A stretch of 61,607 nucleotides of DNA, from positions 1-61,607 of IMG/VR virus record IMGVR_UViG_3300008448_000080; one strand, 5' to 3'. The position numbers were made by a program, and so were the translations under genes. Position 1 is the first letter of the stretch. Each line of letters begins with the position of its first letter. The stretch is from a virus. The notes under the pieces were generated by a model. That model was not told the origin of the DNA. It worked only from the letters and a program-made list of their open reading frames with translations, and ran no database searches. This document shows positions 48,594 to 56,538 of this stretch, piece by piece.

Positions 48594-48976
48594 GCCGGAT
48601 ACTCCTTGTGGGGCAGTTGAAAGTGCGGACCGTCCTTGAACGTCCGCCAGTCTCCGCCCCATTCCAGCGGGACGCCCAACTCAGAGGCGGCTTGCTTCAT
48701 GGCGGCGGCAATCTTGTGGTACAGGGGCCAGTCCCAACGGACGGAGCCGGAGACGTATGCGCCCAAGTCCACGGCGTGCCCCGTCAGGTGACGGCTGTTC
48801 ATGGTCTGGGAGGCTCCCGCCTTCACCAGTTGTTCCTGGCGGGACTTCGAGCGGACGCCCTCCAGCACCGCGAAGTCCACGGTGGGGATCTCAATCGCCC
48901 GCTTCACGACACGCACCAGGTCCGGGTGCACTCCGCTCAGGCGGTCCAGGGACTTCTTGCTCAGGACGAACATCAT
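48590..48976 (-). CDS. M15-family endolysin (L-Ala-D-Glu/D-Ala peptidase type)
   Basis: The 128-residue protein has the zinc motif SRHLTGHAVDLGAYV (His and Asp ligands) and the C-terminal EWGGDWRTFKDGPHFQLP with the third His, as in T5 endolysin-like VanY/M15 peptidases. It has no signal peptide and depends on the holin. Start ATG 48976 follows AAGGAG and overlaps the Rz stop. Confidence 0.9.
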   Translation of the reverse strand: MMFVLSKKSLDRLSGVHPDLVRVVKRAIEIPTVDFAVLEGVRSKSRQEQLVKAGASQTMNSRHLTGHAVDLGAYVSGSVRWDWPLYHKIAAAMKQAASELGVPLEWGGDWRTFKDGPHFQLPHKEYPA

Positions 48977-49503
48977 TCAGCTCCTTGGCTTCCGCAGAGC
49001 GTCACTGCGCTGCGGGCCCAGTCTTGGAGGGCTCCGAGTTTCCGGATGGCGCGGTCACCGTCAGCGGCGATGGACCAGAGAGCTGCTGCAGTCTCTGGCG
49101 CAAGTTCGGCTGTTCGGGTTCCATCAGCTCCGGCGGCGGGTCCTCCAGGTAAATCGGGTGCGGTTGTACCACAAGTGGTGACTTGGAGGCGCAACCGCTG
49201 ATTGCCAGCGCGAAGGTCAGCAACAGTGCGCGCATCCCGTTCCCGGGCTTCCGCGTTCGAGCGGGCGAACTCCGCCCGAAGGTCTGCGACACGTTGCTCA
49301 TGGGCCTTCTCCTGTTCACGGTTCTTCTCGTTCGATTCATTGAGCTGAGTCAGCAGCTGGTGCTCACGCTCCGCTGCTTTCCCTGCTGCTTTCCCCGTTC
49401 CGTGCATATAACCCCCCAGGGCCACCGCTGCGAGCAGCAGGACGCCCAGGAGAATCGTCAGCGCGTGACGCTGTAGCGTGCTCAGAACGGGTAGGGGGAA
49501 CAT
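48973..49503 (-). CDS. Rz: i-spanin (Rz)
   Basis: The 176-residue protein has an N-terminal signal-anchor (HALTILLGVLLLAAVALGGY, residues about 13-32). A long periplasmic coiled coil follows (LLTQLNESNEKNREQEKAHE and RVADLRAEFARSNAEARERD), then a Gly/Pro linker. This is the inner-membrane half of the two-component spanin that fuses the membranes at lysis. The Rz1 gene is nested in another frame. Confidence 0.88.
   Translation of the reverse strand: MFPLPVLSTLQRHALTILLGVLLLAAVALGGYMHGTGKAAGKAAEREHQLLTQLNESNEKNREQEKAHEQRVADLRAEFARSNAEARERDARTVADLRAGNQRLRLQVTTCGTTAPDLPGGPAAGADGTRTAELAPETAAALWSIAADGDRAIRKLGALQDWARSAVTLCGSQGAE
49002..49235 (-). CDS. Rz1: o-spanin lipoprotein (Rz1), nested in Rz
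   Basis: Inside Rz, in an alternative frame, ATG 49235 gives a 77-residue protein with signal MRALLLTFALAISGC, in which the lipobox AISGC sets Cys15 as the lipidation site. The mature part is Pro-rich (PHPIYLEDPPPELMEPEQP), typical of outer-membrane spanins. It is fully embedded in Rz as in lambda. Confidence 0.87.
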   Translation of the reverse strand: MRALLLTFALAISGCASKSPLVVQPHPIYLEDPPPELMEPEQPNLRQRLQQLSGPSPLTVTAPSGNSEPSKTGPAAQ

Positions 49504-49504
49504 T

Positions 49505-49669
49505 TCAGACTCCGCCCTTGTCGCTGCCCTTGATCGGAGCGGTCGGACCCTTGGGCGCGGGCTTGCGGGTTGCCCCGTTCACCACGTTCTTGTTCGAGGG
49601 ACCGGAGCGGGCGGACTTCGAGGCGGAAGTCATCTTGGCTGCGGTGGCGGCGGTAGTTCCTTGTTTCAT
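49505..49669 (-). CDS. Small basic Ser/Lys-rich protein, 54 aa
   Basis: ATG 49669 has GAAGGAG at good distance and reads MKQGTTAATAAKMTSASKSA, ending KGSDKGGV with a TGA two bases before the Rz start. It is strongly basic, with Lys, Ser, Thr and Pro dominating and no hydrophobic segment. The function is unknown. With the similarly basic gene at 49,695 it might bind DNA in the head or act as a decoration or internal protein. Confidence 0.65.
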   Translation of the reverse strand: MKQGTTAATAAKMTSASKSARSGPSNKNVVNGATRKPAPKGPTAPIKGSDKGGV

Positions 49670-49694
49670 GATCGGCTCCTTCAGAGTGGTTGGG

Positions 49695-49874
49695 TCATTT
49701 CTTCTTCGCAGCGGGCTTCTTGTTGGGCATTGCCCGCTTCAGAAGCCCTGATTTGGCGTCCGCCTTGTTGAACTCCTTGGCCACTTTGACCGGCACGCCA
49801 ACCTTCTTGGCGAACTTGGGGTCATGAGCGGCAGCAGCCATCAAGCGGGCCTGCTTCCCGGTCTTACTGGGCAT
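49695..49874 (-). CDS. Small Lys-rich phage protein, 59 aa
   Basis: MPSKTGKQARLMAAAAHDPK continues with KVGVPVKVAKEFNKADAKSG and a poly-Lys end, a motif set (GKQ.R.M.AAAH...GVP..VA.EF..AD) common to many phage genomes. Its role is unknown, and it is often found in head gene clusters. The start overlaps the end of the upstream gene by 11 bp. Confidence 0.78.
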   Translation of the reverse strand: MPSKTGKQARLMAAAAHDPKFAKKVGVPVKVAKEFNKADAKSGLLKRAMPNKKPAAKKK

Positions 49875-50442
49875 TTGCGTTCTCCTTCGCCTTCTCCCGG
49901 GTCCAACCCGGGGCCACGGCTTCGACTTCGGCACGGGTGATGCCGGTCGAACCGTAGAGCTGGCCCACGGCGGTCATCGCGGGCTTGCCTTCGCGGGTCC
50001 AGTGGGAGTCCTGAACCGGGTCCAGGGACAGGACAGCCTTCTGGAGCTTCGTGTTCAGCTCCGGCGCTTGTCCGTCCCCTTGGGGTTCCAGTCCTCCGGC
50101 TTCGTTGCCGGTGTCACCTGGAGCTGCTGTGCCGAGGTCATCCTTGGGCTGCTCACCGGACGGAGCCCCTGCCCCTTCGGGCTGTAGGTCGCTGAGAACC
50201 GTTTGGGCCCCTGTCTCTTGAATATCACGCTGGCCATCGGTTTTCTCCTTGAGGGCTTCATGTCCTTCCGGGTAGGCTTCCCAGTTCCGCTCCAAGAAGC
50301 GGGCGTGGAGGGCCATCTGCTCAAACGGGGCAACGATCTGACACTTGCCGAGTTGGAAGCGGTAGGGCTGACTGCCCAAGTTGATCGTTTTCCCGGCCAG
50401 AGGACCCGTGAGGACAAAGGTGGTTTGGATGATGCTCGACAT
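49864..50442 (-). CDS. Head-cluster protein with disordered linker, 192 aa
   Basis: The N-terminal 60 residues (TTFVLTGPLAGKTINLGSQP onward) look like a small beta domain. The middle is Gly/Glu/Pro-rich and probably disordered. The C-terminal 45 residues (KPAMTAVGQLYGSTGITRAE) form a helical domain with TREEVE-like spacing. It lies between a capsid-associated gene and small basic genes. It may be a structural or decoration protein; no family is recognised with confidence. Confidence 0.65.
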   Translation of the reverse strand: MSSIIQTTFVLTGPLAGKTINLGSQPYRFQLGKCQIVAPFEQMALHARFLERNWEAYPEGHEALKEKTDGQRDIQETGAQTVLSDLQPEGAGAPSGEQPKDDLGTAAPGDTGNEAGGLEPQGDGQAPELNTKLQKAVLSLDPVQDSHWTREGKPAMTAVGQLYGSTGITRAEVEAVAPGWTREKAKENANAQ

Positions 50443-50466
50443 TTATGGCTCCAGTTCTGTTGAGGA

Positions 50467-51045
50467 TTAGGCTTGGATGACGGCGGCGCGGGAGACGGGC
50501 ACCACAGCGGCGTCAGCCGGGAGGATAACCGACAAGGCGTCACCGGAGGCCCCACCGTCAACAATCGTGCCCACCAAAGCAGCCACCGAGGACTTGCCCA
50601 GGGGAGGCGTGATGTACACTTCCACCTGCTTATCGCCCAAGGCATCGGCGGTTCCGGCGATGGTCAGGGTGTTCGAGGTCGTGTTGTAGGCGGCGTTGGC
50701 GATGAGCGGGAGGGCGTTCAGCGCGGTCGCAAGGGCGGCACCGATTTCGTCCATGGTGTTGGTCGTGGCGTCCGCAGTCACACTGGCGGTAGCGGGAGAC
50801 GTTCCGCCCGTTCCGAAGCCGGACAGGATGGTGACGTCAAACTTCCAACCAGCCCAATCAGAGGCGGCGGTGATTTCAGTGGCGGTCCCGTCCGTGGTCC
50901 AGGCAGCACCGTCACCATCGTACTTCGCGGCAGCAATCTGCTTCGCAGTGGTGGCATCGGCGGCAAACACAACTTGGGCGTCCACTCCGTTCGGGAGGGT
51001 ATGACCGGACTTGGTGCGGTCAAGGGTTACAAGGTAAGCGGGCAT
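50467..51045 (-). CDS. Putative head decoration/structural protein, 192 aa
   Basis: The protein starts MPAYLVTLDRTKSGHTLPNG at ATG 51045 behind TGGAG. It is Ala/Thr-rich and beta-predicted (TLTIAGTADALGDKQVEVYI, GTIVDGGASGDALSVILPAD), with a repeating TATSVTADATTNTM-type segment. It follows the major capsid gene after a strong terminator, a typical place for a decoration or head-stabilising protein. This is positional inference. Confidence 0.62.
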   Translation of the reverse strand: MPAYLVTLDRTKSGHTLPNGVDAQVVFAADATTAKQIAAAKYDGDGAAWTTDGTATEITAASDWAGWKFDVTILSGFGTGGTSPATASVTADATTNTMDEIGAALATALNALPLIANAAYNTTSNTLTIAGTADALGDKQVEVYITPPLGKSSVAALVGTIVDGGASGDALSVILPADAAVVPVSRAAVIQA

Positions 51046-51077
51046 GATGAATTCTCCAGGATGTTGAGGCAACTAGC

Positions 51078-51113
51078 AAAAAGGGCGGACGGGCCTGTGT
51101 GACCTGTCCGCCC
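51078..51113 (-). terminator. Rho-independent terminator after major capsid gene
   Basis: The minus-strand RNA forms GGGCGGAC...GUCCGCCC with an 8-bp perfect stem and a 15-nt loop, followed by UUUUUGC. A second GC stem (GCCCUCC-CUCC-GGAGGGC) lies just before it. It separates abundant capsid message from the downstream head genes. Confidence 0.9.
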
Positions 51114-51155
51114 TCCGGGTACGGCTCCCGCCCTCCGGAGGGAGGGCGTGCGGCA

Positions 51156-52088
51156 TCAGTTGGTGATACCGTCCGCAGCTGCCAGGCCCTTCTCGCTGAA
51201 CAGGGCCAGGCCGGAGTACCACTTGACGCGCCAGATGTGCTCGTCCTTGTCCTCCGCTTCACCCACGTCCACCACCTGGATACCGGCGGCGGTTGCAGCG
51301 GTCAGGCCCGCGATACCGTGAGTGCGCGAACCATCATCCAGCGTACCCGCGAAGATGGTGGTGCAGCCAGCGGTGCCGCCCTTGGTCTGGTTGACCGGGA
51401 TGTAGTCGTTGCGGAAGATCGGAGTTGCGCTGTAGGCGGGAACTTCCGCACCGCTGGGCAGCTCAACCACTTCGTTCACCGAGGCACCGCCCAGGGCACG
51501 CAGCAGGGCTTTGTAGCTGCGCAGGGTACGGGCGGGCATCGTGATGTAGTCCACCATGCCGTCCTTGTCGGTCACCAGGTCCATCAGCTCATCCAGGATG
51601 GCGAAGGACAAGGCGGAGCCGGTTGCACCCGTTGCGGCCTTCTGACCGGAAGCGCAGAGCTGGATCAGGCCTGCGATTTCGTTGTCAGCGCCAGAGCCGT
51701 TGATCAGCATGTCCTGGAACTTGCGGCCAGCGGACTTCGCCTTGGATGCAATCTGGACAGCGGTTTGGTCGTTGCCGTCACCGGAGCGGGTAGCCTGGAT
51801 CAGGCCATTCACTTCGGCATCACCCATGATCGTGGTCAGGTTCGAGTTGACCTTGGTGAAGGTCGCAGCACCCTTACCAGCGCCAGCGCCAGAGAAGGTA
51901 GTGCCGACACCCGACACGATCACATCGCCCAGGGCGTTTTCGCGGTTGTATGCGAGGCTGTTGCCTTCGATGCCGTCGAAGGGGAGGACATCGAACATGC
52001 GGTTGACGGTGATGATGTTCTCGATCACACCGGCAACAAGTTCGTCTTGCGCCAGCTTGGCGCTTTCAGCTAGGGTAACAGAAGCCAT
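51156..52088 (-). CDS. Major capsid protein
   Basis: The 310-residue protein starts MASVTLAESAKLAQDELVAG. ENIITVNRMFDVLPFDGIEG and NSNLTTIMGDAEVNGLIQAT, then KSAGRKFQDMLINGSGADNE and SFAILDELMDLVTDKDGMVD, match HK97-fold capsid proteins of the group without a large delta domain. Its own promoter, a long leader, a preceding scaffold gene and a strong terminator after it all fit a highly expressed capsid gene. Confidence 0.9.
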   Translation of the reverse strand: MASVTLAESAKLAQDELVAGVIENIITVNRMFDVLPFDGIEGNSLAYNRENALGDVIVSGVGTTFSGAGAGKGAATFTKVNSNLTTIMGDAEVNGLIQATRSGDGNDQTAVQIASKAKSAGRKFQDMLINGSGADNEIAGLIQLCASGQKAATGATGSALSFAILDELMDLVTDKDGMVDYITMPARTLRSYKALLRALGGASVNEVVELPSGAEVPAYSATPIFRNDYIPVNQTKGGTAGCTTIFAGTLDDGSRTHGIAGLTAATAAGIQVVDVGEAEDKDEHIWRVKWYSGLALFSEKGLAAADGITN

Positions 52089-52215
52089 GATGGTTCTCCA
52101 AAAAGGGTTGTTGATTCAGTAGGTTTTCAGCCTTGTCCCGCATCACGCGGAGTCCGCTGCGGCCCCGGAATCACTCCTGTTGGCCCTCGCATTGGCATTT
52201 CACCAAAGTGTTCGC

Positions 52216-52221
52216 AGTATA
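52216..52221 (-). promoter_or_regulatory. Putative capsid promoter (-10 TATACT)
   Basis: TATACT on the minus strand lies in the 189-bp gap before the capsid gene, directly after the scaffold terminator hairpin and about 120 bases before the capsid start. No good -35 is visible (TTCCCT at 17-18 bp), so it may need an activator. Confidence 0.55.
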
Positions 52222-52239
52222 GCTCCATTTTGCTGAGAA

Positions 52240-52271
52240 GGGAAGCCGGGGCGAATTGTACCCGACTTCCC
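52240..52271 (-). terminator. Terminator-like hairpin after scaffold gene
   Basis: An 11-bp stem GGGAAG(U)CGGG/CCCGGCUUCCC with one G-U pair and a 10-nt loop lies 6 bp after the scaffold stop. It lacks a U-run. With the -10 element just downstream it would separate scaffold and capsid expression. Confidence 0.65.
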
Positions 52272-52277
52272 GACATC

Positions 52278-53051
52278 TCAGCGTCCGCGTGCGCGGAACT
52301 GGCCCTTGTTCAGACCGGCAGCGATTTTCTCGTTGGCGGTCATCACCTTCCCGGGCGTGCGCGGGGGCGTCGAACCGGAGCGGGGCGGCATACCACCGCC
52401 AGCGGGCGCTTCGGACTCGAACAAGCGGCCAAACTTCTCATTGGCCTTCATCTCAGCCACCAGCTCCTTGATCGACATGGGACTGCCTGTGTGACCATAA
52501 CGGACTTCCCCGTTGGGGTCCATCACGTACACCTTGAATTGACCGTCCTCCTCAACAACCTTAACTTGGTTCTTGACAAAAGGCAGGAGGAGTTCCGGGA
52601 CGCCCTTCATTTCAGCCACGGCGGCGGTTGCCGAGTTCTCCACCAGCAGCCCATACAGTTGGTTCTGAAGGGCTTGACTGCGCTGAGTGTGTTTCTCGAT
52701 GTCTTTGGTGTGGGCCTGGGCCATAGCTGCTTTGACCCCTTCGATCTGCTTGGCCACATCGGCCCCGGGGGTGCCCTTAGCAGCTTCCAATTCAGCCAGT
52801 TTTGCTTCAAAGGCTTCCCGAATAGCTTTGGGGTGGTTGCCCCAGTCCGCAAGGGGGGTCAGGTCAATATGCTTGTTCTTGAGACCTTGTCGCATTTCCT
52901 TCAAATTGCGACTCAGGCCGGTGACGGCCTCAGCAACACCCTTGTAGGTTTCGTTGACGACAAACTTGCCATCTTCGCCTTGGGTGTACAGGCCCCGGAA
53001 TTGTTCGGGGACTTTGTCGATGCTTTCGACCGGAGTGAATTCAAATTCCAT
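52278..53051 (-). CDS. Scaffold protein
   Basis: The 257-residue acidic, helical protein contains GNHPKAIREAFEAKLAELEA and a long central coiled coil. The C-terminal basic region (SGSTPPRTPGKVMTANEKIA, then GLNKGQFRARGR) is suited to bind capsid subunits. It lies immediately upstream of the capsid gene, the standard scaffold position. It has its own promoter at 53,113-53,141. Confidence 0.82.
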   Translation of the reverse strand: MEFEFTPVESIDKVPEQFRGLYTQGEDGKFVVNETYKGVAEAVTGLSRNLKEMRQGLKNKHIDLTPLADWGNHPKAIREAFEAKLAELEAAKGTPGADVAKQIEGVKAAMAQAHTKDIEKHTQRSQALQNQLYGLLVENSATAAVAEMKGVPELLLPFVKNQVKVVEEDGQFKVYVMDPNGEVRYGHTGSPMSIKELVAEMKANEKFGRLFESEAPAGGGMPPRSGSTPPRTPGKVMTANEKIAAGLNKGQFRARGR

Positions 53052-53112
53052 GATGTATTTTCCTCGTGTGTCAGCGGTTCACCCGCCAGTGTTGTGCGTC
53101 ACGCACGGTCAT

Positions 53113-53141
53113 ATTGTACCGTCAGAACTTTTCAGGGTCAA
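53113..53141 (-). promoter_or_regulatory. Sigma70-type promoter, TTGACC-17-TACAAT
   Basis: TTGACC (53141-53136) lies in the last codons of the minor head gene and TACAAT (53118-53113) is 17 bp downstream on the minus strand. It is close to consensus and would drive scaffold and capsid genes. It differs from the repeated early-type promoters. Confidence 0.78.
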
Positions 53142-54333
53142 GGCCCGCCTTCCGGAAGGCTTCCGGCTTCGTTGCTGCCAGCTGTTCCAGGGTCAGCTCC
53201 GTCCCGTTCCGGTCCACGAACTGGTCCACGTTCAACCCGCCCTTGCGGAACAAGGCCCCCTTGGTCTTGCCCAGGACCTCATCCTGGAAGGAGGCGGACT
53301 GACGGCCCAAGAAGTCCTGATATGTTGTGGCGGCGGGAACCCGGCCCACGTTCCGCTCCGCCCACTCCTTGCGAACGTCCTGGATGGACTTCCCTTGGGC
53401 CTTCGCTTCTGCGCGGAAGTCGATTTCACGCTTGTCCCGGGTCCGGGTATCCGTCACGGTGGGGCGGTTGCCCAGAAGCCCGACCCCGTCGATGTACGCC
53501 ACCATCACCGAGCGGCAGTTGATATGGGCGGGGGGCTTCGCGTTCGCGGGCGTGAGCGGCGGGACTCCTTCGGGCAGCGGGTTGTCGCCCACGGGGGCTC
53601 CGTGACCGTCCCGGGCGCGGCAAACAGCAGAGGTCCGCCCGTCCAGCGTGGAGGTCCAGATGCGGGCCTGTATCACGTCACTGTTCGCGTCCCAGACGTA
53701 GTTGCGAGCCGTGTTGGACACGTGGTTCACGGCGGTCCGGACGATGGCCTGGGCGTCCCGGCGGGTCATCGACAGGATGCCGTCCGCGTAGTTGTTCTTG
53801 CGAGTGCCCACGACACGGCGCACGATGTCGTCAATGGGCTCCCCCTGCGTCATCCCCAGCTGAAGGGCTTGTACAAGTCGTTGCTGATCGACCTGCTCCA
53901 GGGTCTGGAACCACTCCTTGAGCAAGCGGCCCTGGAACGGTTGCGAGGAGACGATGGCGCGGAGCTGATCAGCGGCCACGGCGGCGAAGCTGATTTCAAT
54001 CGGCAGGGAGGACTCCAGCACGGAGACTTCCCGGGCTCCTTCCATCGTGGACAGCGTGCCGAGCTCGGTGCGGACCGTCTCCCGGTACTCCGCCAGCGCC
54101 ACTGCGCGGGCGTCCTTCACGTCCGCCAGCAGGGCCTTCCAGCGGTCCCCGGTGAAGTCCATGGGCTTGCCCTCGAACTTGGCCAGGCGGGCCTTCAACT
54201 TCTCCGTCAGGTCCGCGTCCGCCTTCTCCAGGAGCTTGGCGATGCGCTTGTTCAACCCGGCGGAGTACCGGCGCAGGCCAATTTGGTGGCGCAGCGCGGC
54301 GTCCCTGTATTGTTCGTTACTGGTCATTGGCAT
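53122..54333 (-). CDS. Minor head protein (SPP1 gp7/Mu F-like)
   Basis: The 403-residue protein has the Mu-F domain core RRDAQAIVRTAVNHVSNTAR, DVIQARIWTSTLDGRTSAVC (RT..C), RARDGHGAPVG and PPAHINCRSVMVAYIDG, with the conserved Cys and H-x-x-C that can bind metal. The N-terminal 200 residues are helical. It enters the procapsid with the portal and influences DNA ejection. Usually this gene follows the portal directly; here a GIY-YIG gene lies between. Confidence 0.88.
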   Translation of the reverse strand: MPMTSNEQYRDAALRHQIGLRRYSAGLNKRIAKLLEKADADLTEKLKARLAKFEGKPMDFTGDRWKALLADVKDARAVALAEYRETVRTELGTLSTMEGAREVSVLESSLPIEISFAAVAADQLRAIVSSQPFQGRLLKEWFQTLEQVDQQRLVQALQLGMTQGEPIDDIVRRVVGTRKNNYADGILSMTRRDAQAIVRTAVNHVSNTARNYVWDANSDVIQARIWTSTLDGRTSAVCRARDGHGAPVGDNPLPEGVPPLTPANAKPPAHINCRSVMVAYIDGVGLLGNRPTVTDTRTRDKREIDFRAEAKAQGKSIQDVRKEWAERNVGRVPAATTYQDFLGRQSASFQDEVLGKTKGALFRKGGLNVDQFVDRNGTELTLEQLAATKPEAFRKAGLDPEKF

Positions 54334-54913
54334 GATTCATCCTTTTCTTGATGGCGTCCCAACCCAATCCAGTTTCCCGCATAGCCCCGTGAATGGAAGG
54401 ATACAAAACCCCATCAATCACTACGGGCTTGGCGTTCACGGGCAGCTTCCCCAGCTTTGCCTGCGCCATCTTCGCACGTGCCTCCGTGGTTATGACCCGG
54501 CCCTTGCACTTCTCCGAGAATCGCTGGCGGGCTTCTGGTTTCCACTTGGTGCCCAGGACCTTCTGACGCTGGCGCTCCCGGGACTCCGGAGGCATCCGAT
54601 ACCCGGGTGTGCCTTCGCCCCCGTCCGTCAAGTTGTAGCCGTGTGGCTTCTGGGTTCCAAATGCCTTGATGGCTTTGCGTTCGAGGTCGCAGAGGTAGTC
54701 CCAGTCATCGGCAATGACCAGGACCTCCAACTGCGCCTGTCCCGGGTACTTGTTCAAGGCGTGGTGGAGCAGGGAACCTCCCCGGGGCTTTTCCCGCTTC
54801 AGGCGGGCGGCTTCTGCGCAGTGGTCCTTGAACCGACTTTTGGCCTGCTGCGTTGTGATGCCCAGGTAGGCTTTGCCGTTTGGGAAGGATACCCGGTACA
54901 AGCAACCCATCAC
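54317..54913 (-). CDS. GIY-YIG homing endonuclease (head cluster)
   Basis: The 198-residue protein has the core GCLYRVSFPNGKAYLGITTQ, helix SRFKDHCAEAARLKREKPRG, catalytic Glu in LCDLERKAIKAFGTQKPHGY and NLTDGGEGTPG. NUMOD3-like repeats and a C-terminal helix-turn-helix (LYPSIHGAMRETGLGWDAIK), a NUMOD1-like module, give target recognition. It overlaps the portal stop (4 bp) and the minor head start (17 bp). It is free-standing. Confidence 0.9.
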   Translation of the reverse strand: MMGCLYRVSFPNGKAYLGITTQQAKSRFKDHCAEAARLKREKPRGGSLLHHALNKYPGQAQLEVLVIADDWDYLCDLERKAIKAFGTQKPHGYNLTDGGEGTPGYRMPPESRERQRQKVLGTKWKPEARQRFSEKCKGRVITTEARAKMAQAKLGKLPVNAKPVVIDGVLYPSIHGAMRETGLGWDAIKKRMNHANDQ

Positions 54914-56478
54914 TCACCCCCGCCGGTGGCGGCGTCCACCTTCGCCTGTTGGGCCGCAATCTCCTCCTCCGATGCTCCCTCAGCCTTCAAGCGGTCCAGC
55001 TCCGCCCGTTCCGCGTCCCCTGGGCGGTCGCCCCCGGTCTTGTCCCCGGGATTGAGGTCCAAGCCAGCAGCGCCCATGGCTTGGCTGGTTTCCTCCATGA
55101 GTTCTTCCCAATCTGCCTCCTCATCGAAGTCCTCCGACAGGACGCCACGCATGCGCAGGGCTTCGAGGAAGGACTTGCGGCTGATGTCGCGCTTGTCGCG
55201 GGCGGCTTGGAGGGTCTGGAGGCCAACTTGGTCCTTCTCCTCCACTTGGAAGGTCTTGACCAACTCGATGCTTCCGCCTTCAGTGCCCAGGCGCATCCAT
55301 TCAGCGGTAATGCCCAAGGCTTGCTCCACCGCGTCCTCGAACACGCCCACCATCGCTGCGAGGTCGTTGGAGGCTTCGGCACTGTCCAAGGCGCGGGCGG
55401 TAGCGGTCGTGCCGCCGGGGCGCTTCTTCAGGAACTCCGCCCCGTACCCGGCCATTTGCGTTTCAAGGTCGTGCAGGTCATCGCGTCCGGACTTGATCGC
55501 GGCCCCGGTGTGCTCCACGTAGTAGAACCGGCCCTGGGCGTCCGGATTGTACAGCACCTTGTTCGGCCCAATCACCACCGGGTCCGAGTCCTCCCCGGAC
55601 GCCCCGGAGCACGCCAGCAGCGGGAAGCGGGTGACGGTGAGGATGTGGCGCTGGTCGGAGGTCGATTGCCAGTGAGCCACGTTCAGGTGAGCCAGGTCCA
55701 TCAGCGGGGGCTTCCCGTACATGAAGCCGTCCCGTTGGGCGTAGAACGTGACCAGCGGGATGTAGGTCAGGCCGGTCGCCCACTCATCGACCACGGCCCA
55801 GGCCTCCTTCCCGTTCTGGGCCTTCACCATTTCCCAGAGTTGTACAACCCCGGGCTCCATGACCCTGATGCGTTGCTTCTCCGTCTCCGCGAAGCCGTCC
55901 TGCTCCGTGTACGTCTCCATGATGCGGACGTGCTGGAGGACTTCCACGCCCTGAATCACCTCCGAGCGGGCGAACAGCACGCACTCCGGCTTGATCATCA
56001 CCCAGTACGGGCGCAGGCCTTCCCGGCGGTCATCCGCCAGAGTGCGCGGGCCTCCGCCTTCGACCGGGGCGGGGCGGGGGAAGTCGATGAGGACGTGTGC
56101 GAAGGCTTTGGCCATGCCCTCCCGGAACCAACGGCGACAGAACACCGCGATGTCGTTGCCTTGGAGGTCCACGTCATCCAGCACCGTGTTCTCCATCACC
56201 TCCGGCACGTCCTCCATCTTCACTTCTTCGCTGAAGGGCTTGCCGCTGAGGGTGTCCAACGTCTGGCTCACCATGTTCAGGAGGACGGCGGCGCTCAGGC
56301 GCTCCTCATAGCCCTTGTCCGTCTCCTCCGAGTGGCGGGGCAGGTACGTCTCCCCGGCGGCGCGCATGGTTTCGGTTCCGCCCAGGAGGGCTTCCATCAG
56401 GTGCCAGCGTGGCGACATCGCGTCATAGGCGGCGGAGGTCGTGGCGGGGCTTTTCGGGTCTTTCGCTTGCTGGCTCAT
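54910..56478 (-). CDS. Portal protein (DUF4055-like)
   Basis: The 522-residue protein has AAYDAMSPRWHLMEALLGGT, YLPRHSEETDKGYEERLSAA and TLDTLSGKPFSEE near the N-terminus, then PYWVMIKPECVLFARSEVIQ and LTYIPLVTFYAQRDGFMYGK, the pattern of the DUF4055 portal family. The acidic, helical C-terminus (ASEEEIAAQQAKVDAATGGG) is typical. Twelve copies would form the DNA entry vertex. A GC hairpin precedes its leader. Confidence 0.88.
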   Translation of the reverse strand: MSQQAKDPKSPATTSAAYDAMSPRWHLMEALLGGTETMRAAGETYLPRHSEETDKGYEERLSAAVLLNMVSQTLDTLSGKPFSEEVKMEDVPEVMENTVLDDVDLQGNDIAVFCRRWFREGMAKAFAHVLIDFPRPAPVEGGGPRTLADDRREGLRPYWVMIKPECVLFARSEVIQGVEVLQHVRIMETYTEQDGFAETEKQRIRVMEPGVVQLWEMVKAQNGKEAWAVVDEWATGLTYIPLVTFYAQRDGFMYGKPPLMDLAHLNVAHWQSTSDQRHILTVTRFPLLACSGASGEDSDPVVIGPNKVLYNPDAQGRFYYVEHTGAAIKSGRDDLHDLETQMAGYGAEFLKKRPGGTTATARALDSAEASNDLAAMVGVFEDAVEQALGITAEWMRLGTEGGSIELVKTFQVEEKDQVGLQTLQAARDKRDISRKSFLEALRMRGVLSEDFDEEADWEELMEETSQAMGAAGLDLNPGDKTGGDRPGDAERAELDRLKAEGASEEEIAAQQAKVDAATGGGE

Positions 56479-56511
56479 GTGTGTATCTCCTTCAACAATT
56501 TCAGTATTTTC

Positions 56512-56532
56512 GCCCCGGGAAGGCCCCGGGGC
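56512..56532 (-). terminator. GC hairpin between terminase and portal
   Basis: Stem GCCCCGGG/CCCGGGGC with a 5-nt loop on the minus strand, followed by GAAAAUACUG. It has no U-run, so it is probably a weak attenuator or an RNA-stabilising element. Confidence 0.5.
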
Positions 56533-56538
56533 AAATGG

